64,000 nucleotides of DNA from Burkholderia cepacia ATCC 25416 (GTDB lineage: Bacteria > Pseudomonadota > Gammaproteobacteria > Burkholderiales > Burkholderiaceae). The notes beneath the pieces were generated by a model, which made no database searches, had not been told where the DNA came from, and saw nothing but the letters and a program-made list of their open reading frames with translations. Made by a program: the position numbers and the translations under genes. Shown piece by piece: positions 8,435 through 16,723 of this stretch; the first letter of the stretch is position 1; the number at the start of each line of letters is the position of its first letter. The stretch lies in NCBI RefSeq assembly GCF_001411495.1, contig NZ_CP012983.1, positions 62,001 to 126,000 on the forward strand, given 5' to 3'.

Positions 8435-9436
8435 ATGACAGCCGTTCCCCCACTTGCCGCAAGCGCGCATCCCGAAGCGCATCTGAAGTCGCTGCTGGCC
8501 TATGCGGTGCTGGCCCCGTCCAGCCACAACTCGCAGCCGTGGCGGTTCATCGTCGACGGGCCCACGATCGCGGTCTGCGCGGACCGCGTCCGTGCGCTGC
8601 CGGTGGTCGATCCGTTCGATCGCGAGCTGATCATCAGTTGCGGCGCCGCCTTGCTCAACCTGCGTGTCGCGCTCGACCACGCAGGGCTCGCCCACACGAT
8701 CAGCACGTTTCCCTCCGAAGTCGACCCCGATCTGCTCGCACTGGTGCGGGTCTGCGACGACGGCTATTCCGACGCGTCGCTCGGCGCGCTGTTCGATGCG
8801 ATTCCGGAGCGCGTGACGACGCGCGCGCCGTTCGAATCGACGGCCGTTCCGGACACGCTCCAGCGCGAGCTGATCGCGGCCGGCGCGGCGGAAGGCGTCG
8901 AGGTCGCCTGTGTCGACGCGATCGCGCACCGCGCACGGGTGGCCGAGCTCGTCGCCGAGGCCGACCGGCAGCAGTTCGCCGATCCGCGCTTCCGGCGCGA
9001 GCTGGCGAGCTGGATCGATCCGCGCCGGCACGTCGACGGCATGCCGGCATTCGCGGCCGGCGTGCCGACGCTGCTGGACTTCGCGGCGCCCGTCGTGACG
9101 ATGGCGGTCCGGACGTTCGATCTCGGCAACGGGCTCGCCGCGCTGCATCACCAGCTCGTCGGCGCGTCGCCGCTGATCGTCTGCCTGTCGACCGTACGCG
9201 ACGATCGCGAGGCGTGGCTCGCCGCCGGACAGGCGCTGGAGCGCGTCCTGCTCGTCGCGACGCGCGCGGGCCATACGGCGTCCTACCTGAACCAGCCGAT
9301 CGAGACGGCCGGGCTGCGCGCCCACCTGCGCCACATGCTCGGGCTGCGCGGCGAGCCGCAGTTGCTGCTGCGCGTCGGGCGCGGCCCGCATACACCGCAT
9401 TCGCCGCGCCGCCCGCTCGACGAAGTCGTCTCCTGA
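8435..9436 (+). CDS. Acg-type nitroreductase-like protein
   Basis: A 333-residue protein with an N-terminal LAPSSHNSQPWRF motif, the FMN-phosphate-binding signature of nitroreductases, and a long middle region as in the Acg family. Mycobacterium tuberculosis Acg proteins belong to the hypoxia DosR regulon and bind FMN; enzymatic activity is doubtful there. The ATG at 8435 has GGAG upstream. Placement behind an FNR-like box fits a low-oxygen role, and the small cytochrome c gene follows by 51 bp. Function beyond flavin binding is inferred. Confidence 0.75.
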   Translation: MTAVPPLAASAHPEAHLKSLLAYAVLAPSSHNSQPWRFIVDGPTIAVCADRVRALPVVDPFDRELIISCGAALLNLRVALDHAGLAHTISTFPSEVDPDLLALVRVCDDGYSDASLGALFDAIPERVTTRAPFESTAVPDTLQRELIAAGAAEGVEVACVDAIAHRARVAELVAEADRQQFADPRFRRELASWIDPRRHVDGMPAFAAGVPTLLDFAAPVVTMAVRTFDLGNGLAALHHQLVGASPLIVCLSTVRDDREAWLAAGQALERVLLVATRAGHTASYLNQPIETAGLRAHLRHMLGLRGEPQLLLRVGRGPHTPHSPRRPLDEVVS

Positions 9437-9487
9437 TCGCGCCGCGAGGCAAGGTGCGCCCCCTCCGACCCGGACGAGGATAAAAAC

Positions 9488-9823
9488 ATGAACCTCCTGC
9501 GTTTCGCCGCCCTCTGCGCGATCGCTGCGGCGGCCGGCCCGGCCGCCGCGCAGACGGCCGTGCCCGAGCCGACCGATCTCGTCAACGCGCAGCACTGCAT
9601 GTTCTGCCACACGCCCGACATGAGGTTCCTCGGGCCGTCGTTCCACGAGATCGCGCAGCGCTATCGCGGCGATCCGGCGGCCGCCGCGGAACTGGAACGC
9701 AAGCTGCGCGTCGGCGGCCGCGTGCACTGGGGCGACACGCCGATGCCGTCCGCCGAGGATCGCGGCGGCCCGCTGTCCGCCGACGATGCGCATCAGCTCG
9801 TGCAATGGGTGCTGAGCCAGTAG
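9488..9823 (+). CDS. Small periplasmic class I cytochrome c
   Basis: A 111-residue protein with a cleavable signal peptide (cut after AAAGPAAAQ, about residue 22) and a single haem-attachment site C37-M-F-C-H41. A later Met (GDTPMPS) is a candidate axial ligand. Size and layout match c551/c5-type electron carriers that donate to a terminal oxidase or reductase. It lies downstream of the Acg-type gene and may be co-transcribed with it. Confidence 0.85.
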   Translation: MNLLRFAALCAIAAAAGPAAAQTAVPEPTDLVNAQHCMFCHTPDMRFLGPSFHEIAQRYRGDPAAAAELERKLRVGGRVHWGDTPMPSAEDRGGPLSADDAHQLVQWVLSQ

Positions 9824-9845
9824 CCGGCCCGCCGGCCCGCACCGC

Positions 9846-10835
9846 ATGCCGACCGCCATCAAACGCCTACCCGCCCGTACGGTACGAGGCAACGCGCGCC
9901 GCCGTGCCGCACCCGGCGCGCCGCCGGCGGACACGCGCGGCACACGCGCACGTACGCGGCCCGATGCGCTCGCCGGCAACGACGACAGCGCCCGGCCCGG
10001 CCCGCGCCGCGCGCGGCGTCCCGCCCAACGCCCGAAGCGCACGCCTGCCGACGACGACGCCACCATCCTGCAGCGCGCGAGCATGCGCGGCATCCGGCTG
10101 CAGCTCGACTACTGGAAAGCCGAGGCGCGCCTGCAGAGCGAAGGCATCGGCCATGCCGTCGTGATCTACGGCAGTACGCGCATCGTCGCCCCTGCCGTCG
10201 CGAATGCCCGGCTGGACGAAGCCAATCGCCTGCTCGCGCAGCGTCCGCACGATGCGGGCCGGCGCCGCGCCGTCGCGGCGGCGAGCCGGCTCGTCGAGCA
10301 CAGCGCGTATTACCGCGTCGCACGCGAATTCGGGCGCATCGTCGGCCACGCCGACCGCTGCACGCGCGCCGCGCGGCTCGCCGTGGTCACCGGCGGCGGC
10401 CCCGGCATCATGGAGGCCGCGAACCGCGGCGCATACGAACTCGGCGCGCCGAGCATCGGCCTGAACATCGAGTTGCCGCGCGAACAGGCGCCGAATCCGT
10501 ACATCACGCCCGGTCTCGGTTTCCGGTTTCACTATTTCGCGATCCGCAAGCTGCACCTGCTCGAACGCGCGAAAGCCGCCGTGTTTTTCCCGGGCGGCTA
10601 CGGCACATTCGACGAGCTGTTCGAGGTCCTGACGCTGCTGCAGACGCGCAAGATCCCGCCGCTGCCCGTCATCCTCGTCGGCGAGGCGTACTGGCGCCGC
10701 GCGGTGGACCTGGCCTTCCTCGCCGACGAGGGGATGATCGATCGCCGCGATCTCGACCTGTTCACGTACTGCGAATCCGCCCCCGACATCTGGCGCGCGA
10801 TCGGAAGCTGGTATGCACGGCGGCGTGCCGTGTAG
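9846..10835 (+). CDS. LOG-family nucleoside-monophosphate phosphoribohydrolase
   Basis: A 329-residue protein with a disordered Arg/Ala/Pro-rich N-terminus (about 70 residues) and a Rossmann-type LOG domain carrying GGGPGIMEAANRGA and the signature PGGYGTFDELFE. The family releases the base from AMP or cytokinin-type nucleotides. It lies 22 bp after the cytochrome gene. The N-terminal extension is longer than in most LOG proteins and its start is uncertain. The stop codon sits inside an inverted repeat at 10832-10867. Confidence 0.8.
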   Translation: MPTAIKRLPARTVRGNARRRAAPGAPPADTRGTRARTRPDALAGNDDSARPGPRRARRPAQRPKRTPADDDATILQRASMRGIRLQLDYWKAEARLQSEGIGHAVVIYGSTRIVAPAVANARLDEANRLLAQRPHDAGRRRAVAAASRLVEHSAYYRVAREFGRIVGHADRCTRAARLAVVTGGGPGIMEAANRGAYELGAPSIGLNIELPREQAPNPYITPGLGFRFHYFAIRKLHLLERAKAAVFFPGGYGTFDELFEVLTLLQTRKIPPLPVILVGEAYWRRAVDLAFLADEGMIDRRDLDLFTYCESAPDIWRAIGSWYARRRAV

Positions 10836-10867
10836 GAATCTGCCGACGCGCTCCGCGCGATTCCTAC
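10832..10867. repeat. Inverted repeat after LOG gene
   Basis: GTAGGAATC (10832-10840) pairs with GATTCCTAC (10859-10867), 9 of 9. The sequence continues TCCTACCGCA (10862-10871) followed by CTTC, as at 6189 before the FNR-type gene. It could be a terminator for the LOG gene or an operator for the 74-residue gene downstream. Confidence 0.45.
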
Positions 10868-10974
10868 CGCAGCTTCGGGGCATGCCGATTGAATCGCGCG
10901 GGCGCGGCAACGATACTGAAATCACGGATCGCGGCTGCGCGCCAGCCGGATTCCGGGCCATCAGGAGAGCCGTC

Positions 10975-11199
10975 ATGACACACGCTACCCCGCTTCCCGA
11001 TTCGGGCGACCAGGCCCGCCGGCCTGACGCTGCCGCGCTCGACACGCAGGCGCTCGTCGCCCTGGCGCGCGACGCCGGCATGCTCGTGATCCTCGACGGA
11101 CAGATCGGGCGCGAGCGGTACGAGAGCGTGACGGGCTCGATCGCCACGCTGGCCCGCTTTGCGCAGGCACTGCAACTGTCGGCACTCAAGGCCGCCTGA
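10975..11199 (+). CDS. Small conserved-looking protein, function unknown
   Basis: A 74-residue protein (MTHATPLPDSGDQARR...) whose second half forms two amphipathic helices (IGRERYESVTGSIATLARFA). No signal peptide or known motif. The ATG at 10975 has an AGGAG ribosome site and coding-type GC3. It sits alone between the LOG and SulP genes, with the GTAGGAA inverted repeat 108 bp upstream. I do not recognise it; a regulatory or adaptor role would be guesswork. Confidence 0.6.
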   Translation: MTHATPLPDSGDQARRPDAAALDTQALVALARDAGMLVILDGQIGRERYESVTGSIATLARFAQALQLSALKAA

Positions 11200-11314
11200 A
11201 GCCCGCAGCCGTGCCGCGCCGCCGGCATCCGGCGCGACGGCGGCGGCCCGGTCACCACGCGCCTGCCGAAGCCGTCCATCCCGTTCGCCCGGACGTCTCC
11301 GGGATGAAGCCGCG

Positions 11315-13081
11315 ATGAACCGGCACCTTTCCGAACACGTCGCCCACCTGTTTCCGGGCATCGCACTGCTCACGCACTACCGGCGCGCATGGCTGTCGCG
11401 CGACCTGTATGCGGGCATCGCGCTGTCGGCCGTGCTGGTGCCCGTCGGCATGAGCTATGCACAGGCGGCCGGCCTGCCCGCCGTCACGGGCCTCCATGCG
11501 TCGATCGCCGCGTTGCTCGCGTATGCGCTGCTCGGCCCGAGCCGGATCCTCGTCCTCGGCCCCGATTCGGCGCTGGCCGCGCTGATCGCCGGCGCGATCG
11601 CCCCGCTCGCCGACCATGACCCGCAGCGCGCCATCGCGCTGGCCGGCGCGATGGCGCTGTCGGCCGGCACGATCTGCATCCTGCTCGGCACGCTCCGCCT
11701 CGGCTTCGTCACCGACCTGCTGTCACGTCCGATCCAGTACGGCTACCTGAACGGTATCGCGATCGCGCTCGCGATCGGCCGGTTGCCGGAACTGCTCGGC
11801 ATGCCCGCGGCGGGCGGCGACGTGTTCTCCAGCGTGCCGCCCATCGTGCACGCCCTCGCCGAAGGCCGGTTCTCCACCGATGCCGCGCTGCTGGGCATCG
11901 GTGCGCTCGCCACCATTTTCCTGATGAAACGGGTGATGCCGCGCGCACCCGGCGTATTGATCGCGGTGCTGGCCGCGACCGTGGTCGCGCACGTGTCGCC
12001 GCTGCACGGCATCGCGACGGTCGGCACGTTGCCGGCCGGCGCGCCCGTGGCGCACCTGCCGGTCGTCTCCGTCGCCGACCTGGGCGCGCTCGCGTCCGGC
12101 GCCGTCGCCGTCGCGCTGGTGTCGTTCGCCGACATCAGCATGCTGTCGCGCGCCCTGTCGGCACGTTCGGGCGAAACGCCGGATCGCAACCAGGAACTGG
12201 TCGCACTGGGCGCCGCCAATCTGCTGGCCGGCATGATGCAGGGCTGCGCGGTCAGCAGCAGCGCATCGCGCACGCCCGTCGCGATTGCCGCGGGCGCGCA
12301 GAGCCAGGTCACGAACCTCGTCGCGGCGGCGTGCATCGCGATCCTGCTCGTTGCCGCGCCGACGCTCCTGACCGGTGTCCCGCGCGCGGCGCTGGCCGCC
12401 GTCGTGATGTACGCGGCGTTCGGCATCGCGGACGTGCGCAGCGTCGTCCGGCTGTACCGGATGCGTCGCGGCGAATGCCTGATTGCGGTGCTGTGCTTTG
12501 CCGGCGTGGTCGGCATCGGCGTCGTGCCCGGCATCCTGCTCGCCAGCGCGCTGTCGCTGCTGTCGTTCGTGTGGCGAGCCTGGCATCCGTACGATGCGGT
12601 GCTGGGCCGGCTGGCCGGCGTGCGCGGCTATCACGACATCGCGCGCCATCCGGACGCCGTGCAGACGCCGGGGCTCCTGCTGTTCCGCTGGGATGCGCCG
12701 CTCTTCTACGCGAACGTCGAGATTTTCTGCGAGCATCTGCACGCGGCCATCGTATCGTCGGCGTCTCCGGTCACGCGCATCGTCATCGCGGCCGAGCCCG
12801 TCACGGATATCGACGTCAGCGCCGCCGACCGGCTCGTGGCGCTTTGCGAGGAACTCCGCGCGCAGACAATCGCACTGGACTTCGCCGAAATGAAGGGGCC
12901 GGTGAAGGATCGCCTGCGCGCCTACGGGCTGTTCGACGCGTTCGATCCCGCCAGCTTCTTTCCGACCGTGACCGACGCCGTCGCGCATCATGTCCGGCGG
13001 CAACGCGAACATGCGCGTGACGACGAACCGGTTGCGCACCCCGCGCCGCCGCCTGCCGACCGCGACCGCGCGGACGGGTAG
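11315..13081 (+). CDS. SulP-family anion transporter with STAS domain
   Basis: A 588-residue membrane protein with about 10-12 hydrophobic segments and the SulP signature near residues 25-55 (YAGIALSAVLVPVGMSYAQA), followed by a C-terminal cytoplasmic STAS domain (about 450-560; DIDVSAADRL). Family substrates are sulfate, bicarbonate or dicarboxylates. The ATG at 11315 is chosen because upstream in-frame sequence is Arg-rich and non-coding in character. SulP genes recur next to USP/low-oxygen genes in proteobacteria, but substrate cannot be read from the sequence. Confidence 0.88.
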   Translation: MNRHLSEHVAHLFPGIALLTHYRRAWLSRDLYAGIALSAVLVPVGMSYAQAAGLPAVTGLHASIAALLAYALLGPSRILVLGPDSALAALIAGAIAPLADHDPQRAIALAGAMALSAGTICILLGTLRLGFVTDLLSRPIQYGYLNGIAIALAIGRLPELLGMPAAGGDVFSSVPPIVHALAEGRFSTDAALLGIGALATIFLMKRVMPRAPGVLIAVLAATVVAHVSPLHGIATVGTLPAGAPVAHLPVVSVADLGALASGAVAVALVSFADISMLSRALSARSGETPDRNQELVALGAANLLAGMMQGCAVSSSASRTPVAIAAGAQSQVTNLVAAACIAILLVAAPTLLTGVPRAALAAVVMYAAFGIADVRSVVRLYRMRRGECLIAVLCFAGVVGIGVVPGILLASALSLLSFVWRAWHPYDAVLGRLAGVRGYHDIARHPDAVQTPGLLLFRWDAPLFYANVEIFCEHLHAAIVSSASPVTRIVIAAEPVTDIDVSAADRLVALCEELRAQTIALDFAEMKGPVKDRLRAYGLFDAFDPASFFPTVTDAVAHHVRRQREHARDDEPVAHPAPPPADRDRADG

Positions 13082-13150
13082 GCACACCGATACCCATGCG
13101 ACGCGGCGCTCGTTGCATCGGATGACGAACGAAACGTCGACGCACGGGAG

Positions 13151-13190
13151 ACACGTTCACGTGCGCCGTGGCGTCAGACCGTGAACGTGT
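13151..13190. terminator. Hairpin between convergent genes
   Basis: ACACGTTCACG (13151-13161) is perfectly complementary to CGTGAACGTGT (13180-13190), with an 18-base loop. It lies between the SulP stop (13081) and the minus-strand gene stop (13174) and overlaps the last codons of the latter. No clear T-run, so a terminator role is tentative. Confidence 0.45.
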
Positions 13191-13413
13191 TCGATTTCCT
13201 CATCTCGACCCAGGTCATTCCGGCGCGCAGCCCGTCGATCGCGGCTTCACGCTCGGTATCGTGGTTCCGGCTGTGCGCGAACGTGCGCTCGCATGCGCCA
13301 TCCGGCGACGTGAACGTCACGTGGATCCTGCAACGGTAGCCGCCCGCTTCGGCGGCAATCGTCTCGATCGTCACCGACCAGTCCGCGTCGTGTACCTCGC
13401 CTGACAGTGTCAT
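13174..13413 (-). CDS. Small conserved protein, function unknown
   Basis: A 79-residue cytosolic protein (MTLSGEVHDADWSVTIETIA...) with alternating beta-strand character and a Cys pair. GGAGG precedes the ATG at 13413, which I prefer over upstream starts that run into non-coding sequence. It is 55 bp downstream of the BON-domain gene on the same strand and may share its FNR-like box. I do not recognise a family. Confidence 0.6.
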   Translation of the reverse strand: MTLSGEVHDADWSVTIETIAAEAGGYRCRIHVTFTSPDGACERTFAHSRNHDTEREAAIDGLRAGMTWVEMRKSNTFTV

Positions 13414-13468
13414 CCGGCTTCCCTCCTTCAACTGCGCGGACTGCCCATCCGGTTGCCGGGTTCCGCGC

Positions 13469-14119
13469 TTACTCGACAACCAGGTCGTCGACCACCGCAC
13501 GCACGCCGCGCGCCGACCACGCGGCACCGCGCACAGCCTTGCGCTCGGAGAACGAACCGACCTTGCCGGACAGCCGCACGGTGCCGTCGTGCACCTCGAT
13601 CGCGATGTGCTTCGCCTCGCGCTCCGCGTGGCGCATGATCGCGCGCTTGATGCTGCCGCCGATGTCGGCCGACCCGACCGCCCCCTGCACCGCGATGTGG
13701 TCGGTCACGCCGGTCACGCTGCGCATCTGCGAGATCGCCCGCACGGCCATATGGCTCTGGTACGCCCAGTCGACCCTGCCGGACAGCGTGATCCAGCCGT
13801 GTTCGACCTGCACCTTGACCGCGTCGTCGTGCAGACCGACCGTCCAGTGCAGAACCGAGCGCACGGCATTCGCGATGTCCTCGTCGGTGCGGACGTCGTC
13901 GTCCGGCAAATGCACGGTCATGTCGACGACGAGCGCCTTGACGCCGGCCACGCGGTTCGCCGCACGCTCGATCGCCAGTTTCTCCGCATAGCTCGGCGGG
14001 TGACCCGAGAGCGTCACGATCCGGTTGACGACCTCGACACCGATACGTGTCGCGTCGATCGCCGGGTCGGATTCGAGTTCGTCCTGGACGTCCTGCTTCA
14101 GTTGCTTGTCGGTTTTCAT
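13469..14119 (-). CDS. Triple BON-domain protein
   Basis: A 216-residue protein with three BON domains (about residues 5-70, 75-145, 150-216), each with the repeated pattern V-x-V-x-x-G-x-V-T/R-L-S-G followed by AERxA-like helices (VNRIVTLSGHPPSYAEKLA; VEHGWITLSGRVDWAYQ; VHDGTVRLSGKVGSF). BON domains bind phospholipid and stabilise the envelope under stress. No signal peptide is visible, unlike OsmY. The start MKTDKQLKQDVQDEL is typical. An imperfect FNR-like box (14196-14209) lies 83 bp upstream. Confidence 0.88.
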   Translation of the reverse strand: MKTDKQLKQDVQDELESDPAIDATRIGVEVVNRIVTLSGHPPSYAEKLAIERAANRVAGVKALVVDMTVHLPDDDVRTDEDIANAVRSVLHWTVGLHDDAVKVQVEHGWITLSGRVDWAYQSHMAVRAISQMRSVTGVTDHIAVQGAVGSADIGGSIKRAIMRHAEREAKHIAIEVHDGTVRLSGKVGSFSERKAVRGAAWSARGVRAVVDDLVVE

Positions 14120-14195
14120 CGCCTGCACTCCTGTGAGCCGCGGCGTGCCTGTCCGCCGCATATGCCCAGATTTGCACATGCACGGCCGGGGATCG

Positions 14196-14265
14196 CTGAT
14201 GCAGGTCAACGGACGCCGCTCGACGCGCATCGCGGCCTGCCGGTGCGCCGCTTGACGGAGGTCAA
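14196..14265. promoter_or_regulatory. Two FNR-like boxes in divergent promoter
   Basis: CTGATGCAGGTCAA (14196-14209; one arm imperfect) is 83 bp before the BON gene on the minus strand. TTGACGGAGGTCAA (14252-14265; symmetrical arms) is 91 bp before the nitroreductase at 14350 on the plus strand. Each divergent gene thus appears to have its own site. Confidence 0.6.
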
Positions 14266-14349
14266 GCCGGCGCGGCCCGGCAGACTTATCGTGAGATCGC
14301 CGATGCGCGACGCCCCGGGCAAGCACGGCGATGCTCCAAGGAGACTCAC

Positions 14350-15015
14350 ATGACGGAACAGCAACTGTTGGCCTATTCGCCGACACCACCGGCAGGGCCG
14401 GTATCGCCACAGGGCGAATCCCCGCCCCTCATCGACCTGCCGTACCCGGACCTCGACGGCGGCCCGCCATTGATGACCGCACTCGCGGCAAGAATGAGTT
14501 CCCGCGAATTCGCCGCCACGCCCCTGCCGCCCGCGACGCTCGGCGCGATGCTGTGGGCCGCGGACGGCGTCAACCGGCCGGTCGGCGGCGGCCGCACGGC
14601 GCCGTCCGCGCATGCGTTCAACGAAATCGACGTGTACGTCGCGCTGCCGTACGGCGTCTATCGCTACGACGCGCCCGCGCATCGGCTCGTGCTGAAACAC
14701 GCCGTGGATGCCCGCAACCTGACGGGTTACCAGGACTTCGTCGGGCGCGCGCCGCTGGATCTCGTCTACGTCGTGCGGACCGCCGCGATCCTCGACATGC
14801 CGCCGCAGCAGCGCGACGTGTTCTCGGCGATCGCGGCCGGCGCCATCGCGCAGAACGTGTCGCTTTACTGCGCGGGCGCCGGCCTCGGCACGGTCGTGCG
14901 CGGCTGGATCAACCATCGCGTGCTGGCCGACGCGCTGCGGCTGAACGAGGACGAGCTGCCGATCCTCGCGCAGACGGTCGGCTACCGCGCAGGCGGTGCC
15001 GCATCGAATGCGTGA
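14350..15015 (+). CDS. SagB-type nitroreductase/dehydrogenase-like protein
   Basis: A 221-residue flavin-type oxidoreductase. MSSREFAATPLPPATLGAML is the start of the nitroreductase fold (R-S/R-x-F near the FMN site), followed by AWAADGVNRP-like and PSAHAFNEIDVYVAL segments and a C-terminal GAIAQNVSLYCAGAGLGTVV. SagB-like members oxidise thiazolines or reduce nitro groups and quinones; no peptide-modification partners are present, so a redox role under low oxygen is more likely. A strong terminator follows at 15039-15070. Confidence 0.78.
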   Translation: MTEQQLLAYSPTPPAGPVSPQGESPPLIDLPYPDLDGGPPLMTALAARMSSREFAATPLPPATLGAMLWAADGVNRPVGGGRTAPSAHAFNEIDVYVALPYGVYRYDAPAHRLVLKHAVDARNLTGYQDFVGRAPLDLVYVVRTAAILDMPPQQRDVFSAIAAGAIAQNVSLYCAGAGLGTVVRGWINHRVLADALRLNEDELPILAQTVGYRAGGAASNA

Positions 15016-15038
15016 GCGCCCCGGCGCCCGCTTCAACG

Positions 15039-15070
15039 AAACGGCGCGCGGATCGCTCCGCGCGCCGTTT
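15039..15070. terminator. Strong intrinsic terminator
   Basis: A perfect 14-bp stem, AAACGGCGCGCGGA with its complement TCCGCGCGCCGTTT, around a TCGC loop. It ends the plus-strand nitroreductase unit and faces the convergent hsp20 gene (stop 15120). Confidence 0.8.
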
Positions 15071-15119
15071 CCTCCTGTCGGGCAGCGCATGCCGGCGCCA
15101 CCCGCGGCCTGCCGCCCGA

Positions 15120-15554
15120 TCAGCCGATCGTCAGCTTTTTCTGCGCGACCGGCGCCTTCTTCGGCAGCGTCAGCGACAGCACGCCGTCCTGATACGTCGC
15201 CGTTGCCTTCGCGTCGTCGATTTCACCCGACAGCGAGAACGAGCGGCTGACCGCGCCGCTATAGCGCTCGCGCCGGATCACGCGCTCGCCTTCCTTCTGC
15301 TCGCTGTTGCGCTGGATTTTCGCGTTGATCGATACGGTACTGCCCGTCACCTGAACGTCGATGTCGTCCCTGGCGACGCCCGGCAGCTCCGCGTTGACCT
15401 TGTACGCATCGTCGCTTTCCGTCACGTCGATCTTCATCGATGCAAGATCGGGCTCGTCCGCCAGCGTCATCCCGCGCAGCGGCCTGAACAGGCCCTGAAA
15501 CAGGTCGGCGACGGGTTCGATCGAAAACGGATCGTACCGTGTGACATTGCTCAT
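15120..15554 (-). CDS. Small heat-shock protein, Hsp20/alpha-crystallin
   Basis: A 144-residue protein with an N-terminal arm (MSNVTRYDPFSIEPVADLFQ) and an alpha-crystallin domain at about 40-135: DVTESDDAYKVNAELPGV, then the A-x-x-x-n-G-v-L signature as YQDGVLSLTLPKK. It is an ATP-independent holdase. The ATG at 15554 has AGGAG upstream; the longer frame to 15656 is unlikely. An FNR-like box at 15708-15721 lies 160 bp upstream. The N-terminus resembles Hsp20 proteins of lxa-type loci. Confidence 0.92.
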   Translation of the reverse strand: MSNVTRYDPFSIEPVADLFQGLFRPLRGMTLADEPDLASMKIDVTESDDAYKVNAELPGVARDDIDVQVTGSTVSINAKIQRNSEQKEGERVIRRERYSGAVSRSFSLSGEIDDAKATATYQDGVLSLTLPKKAPVAQKKLTIG

Positions 15555-15707
15555 GGTTCGTACTCCTCGAGCGATTGACATGCGGCCCGCGCTTTCGTCC
15601 CGCCCGCGCGAAGCCATGACGAAGATCGGATTGGCGCGGCACCGTGTGCCGGGCAACGGACGAACGATCGTCAGGATTCCAGCGTAACTGCCCGCATCGG
15701 CATGGGC

Positions 15708-15721
15708 TTGACGCGCGTCAA
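15708..15721. promoter_or_regulatory. FNR-like box upstream of hsp20
   Basis: TTGACGCGCGTCAA, a perfect 14-bp palindrome, between the DUF1488 stop (15735) and hsp20 (start 15554). The 160-bp distance implies a long leader or a start site further upstream. Confidence 0.6.
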
Positions 15722-15734
15722 CGGGAGCGGACGC

Positions 15735-16010
15735 TCAGGTGCAGAACCGGAAATAGCCGCTGTGGAGCAGGATCGGCCGGCCGCCCATCTCCTCGAGCAG
15801 GCAACGCGCGGCGCGCTCGATCGCGGGTCGATGACGGGCGAATGCCTCCACGAGATCCTGTTCACGCGGCGATGCCGCGCGGAAGTGATCCTCCAGCGCT
15901 TCCGCGGTGATCGCGCAGTGCACACGGCGGCCTTCGACCAGCGCGGGAAACGCCAGCGCGGGATCCTGGCTGCAATACGTCGGATGTTCGCAAGGAAAGG
16001 AGATCTGCAT
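15735..16010 (-). CDS. DUF1488-like small protein
   Basis: A 91-residue protein (MQISFPCEHPTYCSQDPALAF...) with VEGRRVHCAITAEALEDHF and a C-terminal region rich in charged helix ending GRPILLHSGYFRF, matching the DUF1488 pattern as I know it. Function unknown. The ATG at 16010 has an AAAGGAG ribosome site. It lies 97 bp downstream of the USP at 16108 on the same strand and may be co-transcribed from the FNR-like box at 16659. Confidence 0.7.
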   Translation of the reverse strand: MQISFPCEHPTYCSQDPALAFPALVEGRRVHCAITAEALEDHFRAASPREQDLVEAFARHRPAIERAARCLLEEMGGRPILLHSGYFRFCT

Positions 16011-16107
16011 GATGGTCACCTGTGCAGGTTGCGCATGGGTGGGCACGGGCTGGCGGTGCCCCGGGTGCTGCCCGCGTCCTCGCCGCGAGGCGCCGCGCGC
16101 GAAAACG

Positions 16108-16581
16108 CTAGGCTGCCGCCGCCGCGGCCGGGGCGGCATCGCCGGCGCGTACGAGCAGGACCGGGCAACTCGATCCGCGCAGGAAACGCTCCGCGACGCT
16201 GCCGAGAAACAACCGCCGGACACCGCGGCGGCCGTGCGTGCCGATCACGGCCAGATCGATCGAGCGCTCGACGACGTACCGTTGCAGCCGTTCGGCGACA
16301 TTCTGGCCAGGCTCGGTCTCGACGATTTCCGTGTCGCCGTTGACCGCCGCATGCGAGATCGCCCGTTCCGCGCTGCGCAGCACCGCCGCGCCGTCGCGCC
16401 GAACCTCGTCGAGCAGCGCGTCCGGATCCATTCGTCCGGCGTACGTCACCAGAAGCGAGCGGTCGACGACGAAAACGGCGAACAGGCGCGCGCCGTACGA
16501 TCGCGCCACCTTCAGACCTTCGTCGAGCGCCAGTTTCGATGAAGGACTGCCGTCCACGGCGACCATGATGTTCGTGTACAT
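16108..16581 (-). CDS. Universal stress protein, single UspA domain
   Basis: A 157-residue UspA protein (MYTNIMVAVDGSPSS) with an intact nucleotide-binding loop GTHGRRGVRRLFLGSVAERF, followed by a poly-Ala tail. It closely resembles the USP at 4461-4931 in length and loop. Preceded by an FNR-like box (16659-16672) 84 bp upstream. Confidence 0.9.
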   Translation of the reverse strand: MYTNIMVAVDGSPSSKLALDEGLKVARSYGARLFAVFVVDRSLLVTYAGRMDPDALLDEVRRDGAAVLRSAERAISHAAVNGDTEIVETEPGQNVAERLQRYVVERSIDLAVIGTHGRRGVRRLFLGSVAERFLRGSSCPVLLVRAGDAAPAAAAAA

Positions 16582-16658
16582 ACCGACCTCGCTGGATGAA
16601 CCGACGCGCCGGCGGCGTGCGGATGGGTGTCATCATCGGCGTTCGCCGGACGCGGGCG

Positions 16659-16672
16659 TTGACGGAGGTCAA
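16659..16672. promoter_or_regulatory. FNR-like box before USP
   Basis: TTGACGGAGGTCAA, identical to the box at 14252-14265 including the N4 spacer, centred 84 bp before the USP start at 16581. Confidence 0.6.
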
Positions 16673-16723
16673 CGGTTCGAAATCACGTGGAGGCGCGCGG
16701 GCGCACGGGCACGAGATGCCGGA

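Noticed and set aside
8360..10093. 577-residue minus-strand frame
   Set aside because: Antisense shadow of the nitroreductase-like, cytochrome and LOG genes, which have ribosome sites, motifs and normal codon use.
11723..13087. 454-residue minus-strand frame over the SulP gene
   Set aside because: High-GC antisense shadow rich in Arg/His/Asp with no motif.
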